Shown: positions 21,401 through 32,000 of the stretch, one piece after another
Layout of the letters: every line of letters starts with the position of its first letter
Numbering within the stretch: position 1 is the first letter of the stretch
Origin: Ectocarpus siliculosus
Lineage: Eukaryota; Sar; Phaeophyceae; Ectocarpales; Ectocarpaceae
Assembly (NCBI GenBank): GCA_000310025.1
Contig: FN649731.1
Location: 2,227,220 to 2,291,219 of the forward strand
Direction of reading: 5' to 3'
DNA length: 64,000 bases
Notes under the pieces: model-generated
The model's input: only the letters and a program-made list of their open reading frames with translations
Told to the model about the DNA's origin: nothing
The model's database searches: none
Program-made: the position numbers and the translations under genes

Positions 21401-24400
21401 GTTAGCGTTGGTTCGTAGAGCCTGAAGGCGTGGACGGAGTCGTGCATTGGAAGGCCATCTTCTTTCGGTTCTCGATGCCTGCTTTGCGGGTGCGGTTGTA
21501 GCCTCTGTGGCTGCTTCGCACACAGGCATGTGAACCGTCTAGTTTCATGGCGTCTAGGCGCGTGGGCGTATTGCATATTTATCGTCGATTCCTGTCATCC
21601 TCCTCCTGTCTCCAGTCGCAGAGATTCCTCCACAGAAAATTCAGGCTCAGGCCTCTACCCTTTGCCACCACCACCCCCCAAATGTTTTCGCCACCTTTGG
21701 CAAAGTAGGAAGGAACGATTGGCGGTCGTCGGTGAGTCCTGTGGGAACAATCCTCCTTCCTCTAGAGGANNNNNNNNNNNNNNNNNNNNNNNNNNNNNNN
21801 NNNNNNNNNNNNNNNNNNNNNNNNNNNNNNNNNNNNNNNNNNNNNNNNNNNNNNNNNNNNNNNNNNNNNGCTTAACCGTTTGGGCGGAAAAAAAAAAAAG
21901 GGGTCCCCCCCCCCCCCCCCCCCCCCCCTCTGCCAGGTGTTGCTGCCGCTGTCCCAGGCAGAAGTCGCAGAGCTATCGGAGGGCGTGCGAGCGGACCAGA
22001 AGAAGCTCATGGAGGCCGCCCCCACCGAGTGGAACTCCGGGCCCGGCCGAACGGCGAAAGAAGCGGCGCTGGCGGCGGCGAAGAAGGGGGCGGGGCGACG
22101 CAGAGACAGCGGAGAGGACGAGATGGCGCAACCGGCGGCGGTGAACGACAGGCCGGGGGGGGGCGGGGAAGCGGGGTCAGGGGTGGTGGTCGACGATGAG
22201 TCGTCGCTGGGGCTGCTGTACCGGCTGCTGCTGGCGGAGATGCAGGGGAACGGGTCCTCCGGGGGGCTGAACAACCGCTGGATTGACCGCGACGCGCTCT
22301 TGCAGGTAAGGGATGAGGGGGTTTTGGTGGGTAGGAGGCGACCGTCAGTACTCGACGGCAGTGTTGCATTTGCACCGACTGCTGGCTGTAACAGCTGTTT
22401 TATCCGGGGTGAAATAGATCGTGCGGTTTGCAACCCTGTCGTCGTCCTTCCCCCCCCAGTCCCTTTTCGCCATCATCTATGTATCATGTACCTGTAACGT
22501 CTGTCTCTGCTTGTACGCGTCTCCTCCGCGTATCCCTCTTCCCCCGCCCCTTCCCGTCCCTATCCCGAACAGCTAAGAGGCGCCGCAACGCTCGCCCACC
22601 ACCCCAAGTACCTCCGCCACACCGCCAACCTCCCGAGAGTCACTCGTGGCGTGAGGCTCGTGGCGCCTGAGGCCACGCACAGCATGCAGGAGGCCCTCGC
22701 CCGTTCGCTGGGCCACAGCACGGGCAGCAGGTTGTTGTTCCTGGACGCGAAGGCGATAGAGGCTGTGAGTCCGGAGTCTTGCTCGGCACGCAAAAGCAGT
22801 GCAATGAAGCGGAACGCTATGTTGCCTGTTTATTTTTTGTAAAGCTACCGCTGTCGCCAGGCCATACGCCTTCTGTTTGTGTGTACCATGTGTGACTTAT
22901 GTTTTGGTTGGTGGGTACAGAACATGGGTATGGAGGGAGAGAAAGCTGGGTATGTAGAGGTCAGAACAACAGTCTCGACGTGAAGACTATCCAATAGACA
23001 GCATCGTCAGAAAAACGGTAGAATCAACATGGTCATTGCAGAGCTTGCGCTCCAAAAGACGATTGGACGAGCGAGCGCTTATGTGCCCCAAACTGCAAGG
23101 ACTACAGCGATAGCACCGGCAGCAGCATTGCTGTAGCATGACTGTCGATTCGATGGCAGCCGATGCGGACAGCAACCCATGTGTCAACCGCACGGATTTT
23201 TTATTCCCCCCTTTATCGATGTCTTTGCTGTTGCCGTTTGTCCCTGAGTGGAACACAAGTGTCTATTAATAGTGTAAAGATGGCTGTCTATCCCTCTGTA
23301 TCTCATCGGACTTACGTCCGTAGTGTACGTCACAGAACTTGTTCTAGAAGCGGGCGCACGTTTGATGCGGCGGACACAAAGACACTTGCACGCGAGCCTA
23401 ACTGCCTTCTAGACTGCGCAACCCTTCTCAATAGACAGTAGTCTCTTCGATGCATTGTGTTATCTTGTATGTAAATTTTTGGTTCATTTTGTGCTCGTGG
23501 AACATGGGTGATATCTCCGATGTCCTCCTTGTATCTGTTTGGTTAATTTTTTGCTCGTGGAACATGGGTGATATCTCCGATGTCCTCCTTGTATCTTTTT
23601 GGTTCATTTTTTGCGGTGAACATGGCGTGGGGTGGTGGTGGCATGTGTCTTGTCAGGTTCGAGGGCAGGCTCTTGCGGAGGGCATCCCAAAGGAGCACCT
23701 CACGTCGAGGCAGCTCGCGTCCGCCCTGCTTGAGCTGGCAGGAGAGGACGACTCGCCCTACCTGGTGTTCCTCATGGACAAGGGCAGCGCCGTGCTCAAG
23801 AGCAGGGGCATGTGCCAGAGGTGAGTGGGAGAGCGGCGGGAGGGAGGGGGGGAGGGTGGCGGGCGGTCCGGTTGGTACGCTATCGTAAATTGTTTGTAGA
23901 TGCAGCAGTTGTCGTAGATGACTCCTGAGGCGGCAGGGAGTGCGTCGGGGTTGTTCGGCCGGCCTGGCGGGAGATGTTGGAGAGGTGGAAGGCAGGAGAG
24001 AAGAGTCCCACGCTACAGTGACGGGTTGGCGGATGGGTGGGTGTTCATCCTGATGGAAGCAGGCAGGCAATGAGGGAGGGAGCGAGGGAGGGAGGGAAGG
24101 GGGAGGCAGACATGCAGTGAGAGAAAGACAGTCAACGGGGAAGGGAGTGATGATATGTAGTGATAGTCCTTGCTGGAGACAAACTAGCGAGGAGAGAGGG
24201 GACAAGAGGAAAGGAAGGACGCATTGAGAGAAATGGAAGAGAGAACAACGGTCAGATCCGACAGCGCTATCGCATTTACCTTCATAGTGCACAGCCGGGC
24301 AATCCACGTGGCACGAACGGTCAGCCGAGGCGCACTTTTACCGACCCACCGACCGTTGCACTCTCACTGCAAACCCGTCGAAAGTTGAACACACAGCAGC

Positions 24401-25366
24401 CATCCCGGGTCTGCTGGTGTTGCTGTCCAATACATTTTAAATTTTCAAAGCTAGAACTTGCTGCCTCCCCCCCCCCTTGTCCATAGCTGTGATCTATCAC
24501 CTCTAACCACCAATACCGCCGCCCCGGACAACATTTCGTGAACGATTATCAATGAAAAAAGGTTGACCGAAGAGTTGAAGAACGAGTCGTCTCGGGTGCT
24601 GTTCCTGCTGTCCACCGCGAGCGATCCCTCCTTGCCGGGAAACCCACCGGCCGGACCTGGCGACGACGCCAGTTCACAGGACGACCCCCAGCAGGTGTCC
24701 GGTGTAGACTTGCTTCTCTGTTTCTTCTCTCTTACGAACGAGCGAATATCTGTCATGGTCTTTTGTCGTCTCTGTTCTAGTCTCTCTGTGTTGCGAACGA
24801 GCAGTATGTGTCATGATTTTTGGTCTTCTCTCGGTTTTTCTAGAAAATATACATGGAACTCACAGAAAGACTACCCGTTTCCTCGGTTTCTTCTCTCTGG
24901 GTTGCGAGCGAGCGAATTAAGTGCCATGATTGCTGGGGGCGGTTGTGTTAAAACAGAGAACCGGCGCATCGTGTCGGCGTCCTCTATTCGAGTAGAATAT
25001 TTTTGTTGTTTGGTCTGTGGATGATGCGACCCACCCCCTGCCTTCTGTCTTACTCGCTGCGCACGACGCGGCCTAATTTGCACGGTGGCGTGATTGACAT
25101 GGTGTCCCGTTTTTTAGTCGCCAATTTGCGGTATGCCATCGTTTGCACGAAGCACCAATATACTGTTGTGGTGACATGGCGTCAGGCGTGAGGTGGTGTG
25201 GTTTGACACAAGATGTTTGGATGTTTGTGTGTGATGTGGCGTAACGTTTTTTGCCAGGGTGGTGGCGGCATGTTCGGATCGCCACTTCAGTGGCCTCCCC
25301 AGCCCCACGGCATGTCTCCGGGACAGTCCAAGCGCTCGGTAAGGTCTTTATCGACTATTGTTGTTT

Positions 25367-25403
<37 letters not shown>

Positions 25404-25969
25404 CGTTGTAGCGTGGACCCTTGGTTGGACGGTGGTATTAACGTGGTATTTTCAGTCTGCCTTGTTCCCGCTACGGCTTGGCCTAGACGTCATCCAGAAA
25501 CACTTACAAATGGACCCTGTACTCCAAGCCCCACGTGTTTTCAAAACTTGGAAGTGTATCGCGCAGCACTGCTGCTGCATCATTGAATCTTTGGAGACCG
25601 ACACGGGACCCTACCTACCATCCCGTACTGCTGCGGTATACACATCTACCGTATTAGTAGTTGTAGTTACCGCAAGTCCTCAATTGTTTGGAGAACGGGT
25701 CCTGGCACGTTCGCACGCAATCGCTTGCACCGTCTGGCGTTTGTTTTTTCGTTTTTAAGCCTCTTGTTTTGGTTTCACCGTACCCCGCCCATATTGTATT
25801 GCATGCACCATCTGACTTTTTTTTTTAAGCCTCTTTTTGTGTTTTGTTTCACCCTACCCCCACCCATGAACCTTTGTTTTTTTTCATGGTCACAACAGGA
25901 CGGCTCGCCAAAGAAGAACTACATCTTCCTGCACCAGAACCAGCCCGGTGGTGGGGCACCGGACGGGAG

Positions 25970-26000
<31 letters not shown>

Positions 26001-29000
26001 AGCTTCTTCGGGGGACGTCCCAACCGGGGAGGCCGTGGGGGCGGCGGCGGCGGCGGCGGGCGGTCCGGGGGCAGGGGGCAGCCGCAGCCGGGGCAGCAAG
26101 GGTTTGGGGAGGGGGGGGGCAGGGGGATGCCGGGCGGGGGTCCCGGCGGGCCCCCCATCCCGCCGCAGATGCTAGAGCAGGTGCATATGATGAGAGGTTG
26201 AGGATTTTTTTTACGCCTGAAAGCAGTTGCCGTCTGTACTCTGGTTTTACATCCGTTCGTTTTGAAGATGGGAAAGCAGTTGCCGTCTGTACTTTGGTTT
26301 TACATGCGTTCGTTTTGAAAATGGAGTGCTGTCGACTTTGTCTCTTCAGACACTCTCACGGAATGGACTAGGTATCACTGAGACGGAGGAGGAGGAGGAG
26401 GAGGAAACCACAAACACACTTTGATGAATCTTGTTGTAGGGTGGGGGGGGAAGTGCGCGAGGAGTTAGGCACGCGTGTGCACGGTCACACGAAGTTCGCC
26501 AAGAAGCTCGTGATAGCATGTCCTACCCGCTGTACAAAGTACTTCAAACTGCGGCACAAGAACAACGCGCTGTTTCAACAGAGCGCGACATACGTATGGT
26601 ACCGAAACTGACAAAACGTACGCTCATATTCACATTTTCATACCGCGCCCCAACCCCCCCTGTCCTCTGCCGCCATCGATATGCGCACAATCCGTCTCTC
26701 CTCGACGGCCTTTGCCTCTCCAGATGCTTAGGGAGGCGATGAAGAACATGAGATCCGGGGATACCGGCAAGGGCGACGGGGCGGGGCGGAACGGAAGCGG
26801 CGGCGGCGAGGGTGGCAACGGCAGCGGGGAGATCCCTCCGGGGCTGATGGAGGCTCTGGGAGAGGCGCTCAACGACGATGAGTTCAAGAGGACGCTGGAG
26901 CAGATCGGGAAGCAGCTCGGGAAAGATCAGGGACAGGTGTGTGTGCGAAGAGTAGATAGACCAAGGTACAGTATGTAGTTTTTTTTTTTATGTGTTGGTG
27001 TTGATGTTCGTTTCGATTAATCTGTTATAGTCATGGATGTACGTACGCACGCTCTGCGTTACTGTTTTGTTGAGGCTGTTGATGTAGATGTTCGGTTGTG
27101 ATCAATCTTGTTGTGGATGTACACACGCTCTGCGTTGTTGTATTGTATTTTCCTCTGCGCGTTCGATGGTTTGGTCTTACTGTACAGCAGCAGTGTGCAA
27201 TTGTTTCTTACGGTAACCGAAGCAGGCTTGTACCCAAAGACGTCTACGTTTAGCTCGAGAATTGTCAAGAGAAGCGTGCGGTGGTTCTAATTCTGTGTTT
27301 TGGCACGACACGTGACACGAAACATTGTTCTTGCTATTTTTATTTGCGGTGTTTTCGATGTTTTCTCCGGTATTGTACGTACTGTCGATCATCCCATCGC
27401 CCACCGGCTCCAGCATCCGAACCTGCACTGCAGCAGTCTTGTTGTGAACCGAAGCCACCGCCGCCTTTCAGTCGTCGTCGAGCAGAAACGGCGGTATCTG
27501 TCGCCATCAGCGCCACCAGCATACCCCCCCCTGCTGCTGCCGCCGCCGCCGCCGCCGCCCTCCGTCCCACCCACACAAATAGGCGCGCAAGAAATGAGTA
27601 AGATCGCCTCCCTCGCCCCAGCTGTGTTGCCATTATTTCCCAGTTATTGCACACTGCATCCAAACCGCGGTTACGTGGCTGCCTTATGCAAGACCGACAT
27701 GGAACTCCTCTGCCCCCCTTGCCGCTCTGAACAAAAATCAACTCTCGTTCTCGCAGCAGGGATTCTCCATCATGTTCAGCGCTAGCACCACCCCGCTCAA
27801 CGGGGGCGACGGCAACAACAACGGAGGAGACGGGGGCGACAACGGGAACAGTAACGCCTCCGCCGGGGAATCGGGGGGTGACGGGGACGCGTCTCACTCC
27901 TGGGGGGGGGGAGGGGGCGGGGGCCCCGGAGATGACAGGGGGGGTAGCGGTGGCAACAACTGGCAGAGCTCGTCTTCCTTGTCGTGGCTTACCAACCTCA
28001 GGAAGGGTATCATGAGCGGAGGTATGCACGTATGCACACGCTTATAATAGTCGGTTGGCTGGGATGGTGGGCTGCTTTGCGATTGATCGCTTGTAAGTAC
28101 AGCCTGCGCTGAGATTTTTTGGTACGCTGCTGTTGTTTAGTTTAGGAGTACTAAATGTGTCGCGGCAAATGATGATGATATCATTCACAACGGGAGGTGA
28201 AAGGGTCATGCCTGACCCCCTCCCCCTTCCCTCGCATCCGATCATTCGCCGCGTGTGTCGTGGATGATGGCGCGTGTGAAAGACGAAATGGGCAACGGTG
28301 TCGAAGGCAACGATGACTTTGGCATGGACAACCAAGACGGCTCCGGCGTAGGGCCCAACACCGGGGGAAGCGGTAGCGGCAGCGCGGGGGGAGGGGGGGA
28401 CGGGGGCGGCGGCGGTGGGCGAAGCAAGGCCGACACCCGGCGGGGGGTAGACCTTCCCCCGTCTGGAACGGAGATCAGGGCCTTCGTCAACCTGTTTGAG
28501 GACATCGCTGTCAACCCTCCGCAGGACGCCGTGCTGCGGCAGCACTGGGACACGTGGGTGAAGGAGGACGTGGGCAAGCACAACGCGCAGCAGAACAGAC
28601 AGGTGGGGTAGCCTGGCGACGAGATTTGACGCTTGAATTGTGGATGTTAGTTGTGTGTGTTGCAGGCACTGCATGCGTGCGTTTTTCGTGGGTGTGTACA
28701 GAGTGGGTGGGGTGTTCAGGCAGCAGGACAAAACGGGCGGTTGGGTACGGATGACGTGAGGCGTCTCAAGAAGAGGCGGGGTTATATCGCGAGTCGCGCC
28801 ATGCCTTATCTACGAGCACGTCGGCAAGAAACGATATCGAAATAAATCGTTCCGTTTGCCGGTACAAGGAAGTTGGTCGTCGCCCTACGTTGCACATGAT
28901 TGTGGGAGCGGTCTCCGCCTTGCTGTCATCGTGGACGAAGCTGCCGGAGTACCGTATGAAGCTGGCTTCTTACCGATGCGGGGGAGCTTGAATGAGTCTG

Positions 29001-32000
29001 GTGACAGTACAGCAGTAGTGTCACTACTGCTGTGCTTGATCGTCGGAGCTTTAATTATTTGCTGGTGATCGTTTTGGATTTTTTCGTTATTTGTGGTGCA
29101 ATCCGGTCAAGACAACCAGCCGCGTGAGTACCACAAGACAGCATAGGTTCCCCACAACAGCAGCAACGCATCATTCATAGCCATCTTGTGTGCCTCTCCA
29201 TGTTCGCGACCTTGCTGTCGGCATGTTTGTTACCACTCCTTTTTACTCGTATGCTATGCTGCTGCTGCTACACTTTGCGATGCTGTTTCCAGCTCTCACC
29301 ACAAACCGAAATTGCTTGCACCGCAACACACCACGGCACGCTTTAGCGCATGCTACATATATATATATATATATATAGCGCAAGGTGTCATACTGTAACG
29401 ACCACGTTTTTGACTACATCACAACAACAACACGGTCACGGCGTATGCAGCACAACAAATAGCAACCTGCTTTTCGACGACGTGCATAACACCGACAACG
29501 AAAAAGGTTCTGTTGACCGCGCTGCGGAAGAACATGCTGGCTTGCCCCGAGCTGAGACGGCTGGACCCCCCTCCTCGCGAGGCACCGGCTAACCGAGGCC
29601 GAGACTGGCCAGGTCGTGCTCTCCGCGCTCAAGGTGGAGCTCAGCCAGGCAAGTATGGTTGTGTGTCGAGAGTGTCGTGTCACGTTGTCCCTCCCTGCTC
29701 TCCCTTCTACACGTCAGAGCATCGCTGCTTGTGTCTTTTCGCCATTCTTGCCAGGAATGGAGACGGCCGTCGAAGCAAGTTCCAAGAGCTGCCGTGTGTG
29801 CTTCTCTTTTTCTCTATGGACAAGAGTATATGTCGTTCGAGACGGCAATGTACTTGGAAGGACCCAAAAAGACTGAAAATCTAAAAAAATCGTGAAAAGA
29901 TGAACAGCTTTTTCATACTTTTTTTTCCAGGCTGCCGAGGCCAACAGCAACGGAGGCGGTGGTACTAAGGTAGTTCAAGACGACGGGACCCCCGCTTCTT
30001 CGCCGCAACCCCCGCCCGCTCCCCGCAAGACGACGAAGGGTCGGCTGGTTATCTCCCGGCAGAGCATGGAGACGGCCTTCGCGGCTGTGTGCAAGGCCTA
30101 CGTGCCAAGACCGGGGCAGCCGATGAGCCGCACGAGGGAAGAGGTCACCGCGCTGGCGCAGGCAAGTTTTTGGTATCGTCGGTGTTGTGTTTTAGTGGTG
30201 GGCCGTTGTTCTCCCCCAAGCGAGTTTTTGGTATCGTCGGTGTTCGTGGCGACGTTGTTGTCCCCATGCGAGATGTAGTCGATGTTGTTAGTGGCGAGGT
30301 TATGCTCCCCAAGGGGAGACGGACAGCATGGTGTTTGTTGCCTGATCTCCTCTTTGCTGCTGCGTGCTTGAACTTGACCCCCCCCCCCCCCCTCTATCTC
30401 TCTCCTCGACACCCCTGGTCTTGACGGTTGATATCGATGTACCCAATACTATGCGCACAGCACGACAGGCACGAGCAGGCGCTGGTGACGAACGTAATTC
30501 TCCCCAAGGACATCGGGGTGACGTACGACATGATCGGGGGCCTGGGCGGGGCGAAGGAGCTGCTGCGGCAGTGCATCACGTACCCCCTGCGGTTCCCCCA
30601 CCTGTACAGCGAGGGTATCGCCAAGGAGGCCGTCAAGGGGGTGCTTCTCTTCGGTCCTCCCGGTGCGATACTCTAACATGGGGGCTTGACACACGAGTCC
30701 GTGCCAAAGATTTTAAAAGTCGCCTGGGATGGGTACGGGTCCGTCTCGGCAGGCTTCGCAGGGTTTTTCGTATTATGTAAACATGTTGGATAAAGCATAC
30801 AATCGGGGAAGTCGGGTTAGGGTTAGGGGTAGGGAATACGGTCTGCGTACCCCCTTTAACTCCGTCCCCCCTTACTGTTCTATTTCCTCATTAACTTATG
30901 AATCGCGCGAAGCCGGTCCGGGATGGTTTTCTATTCATTAAACATGTTGGGGAAAGCATGCATCCAATCAATCGGGGGAGTTGGGTTAGGGGTAGGGAAT
31001 ACGGTCTGCGTTCCCCCTCCCTGTTCTATTCCTCATGACCGTATTAATCGCGCGAAGGCGGTCCGTCCGTCCGCCTGCCCTTGTTTTTGTTGTTGTGATA
31101 TTCAATGGCCATGGCTCTTGTTTGCAGGTTCATCATCATCATCACTTAAAGAGGCCGTCTTTGTCGGGGGGGGGGGGGGTGGATTTATGTCGTGTTGGGG
31201 TGAACAAGGTTACAGCAGTGCTGCATTATTTTGTTGTTTGTGATCCAATCAATCTCCCACTATCGCCCCCGTTTTTTTCCTCACCGCACATGTGGTTTTT
31301 TTCCTCCCTTCTCTTGCCGTCTTTGTAGGGAAGTGACGTTCATTTTTTTTTTTTCTTTGTGCTTGTGCTGTGTTGTGTTGTGTTGTGTTGTGTTGTGTTG
31401 TTGCACAGGGACGGGGAAGAACGATGCTCGCGAAGGCGGTCGCCACTGAGGGGGGCGCCACTTTCCTCAGCGTGGACGCGAGCGTGATCGAGAACAAGTG
31501 GCTCGGGGAGAGCGAGAAGAACGCACGAGCGGTCTTCACCCTGGCCAGGAGGCTTGCGCCGTGCGTAATCTTCATCGATGAGGTGGGTTGTTGGTGGTGG
31601 TGGTTGTGGTACAGAGTGTGACAGCACGTAGTGATGATACTCTTGCTGATTTCATGTTAATGTTGTTGCTTAAATCTGCTATGGTTTGCTGGTTTCAGTG
31701 GCTACAATTGTTGCTTAAATGAATCGTTTATGATGTGCTGTGCTTTGCTTCAAATCTTCGATGTTGGTCGTTTCTGGTCGTTTCATCGTAGTGCGTCTCG
31801 TCTACTCCTAGTATAAAACTTTTTCTTTGTTTCGCTGTAGCCCCCTCCAATCACGATCCCTTTTGTGGCCTAACTGCTTCCTCTCTCCGCGGCCGTCCTT
31901 AACGACCATGAATACCCCCCCCCCCCAAAATGTTTCGCTTTTCTTACTGTTTTGTCAGGTGGACTCGGTGCTGAGCAGCCGAGAGAAGTACGACGACACC

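Noticed and set aside
25919-26158. Proline-rich open frames on the minus strand of the Gly-rich AAA exon
   Set aside because: They are the mirror image of the GGN-rich coding sequence on the plus strand, where phase and splice sites agree.
26438-26600. An extra AAA exon after the TTGTAG acceptor
   Set aside because: Exons 25899-26180 and 26724-26936 already join in phase 0, and no donor with a matching phase was found.
27340-28029. A 229-codon minus-strand open frame
   Set aside because: It is antisense to the Gly/Asn-rich AAA exon 27760-28021 and to adjoining intron; no splice sites or domain support it.
28042-28731. A 229-codon minus-strand open frame
   Set aside because: It lies opposite the AAA exon 28283-28602, which has family-consistent protein and phase-matched splice sites.
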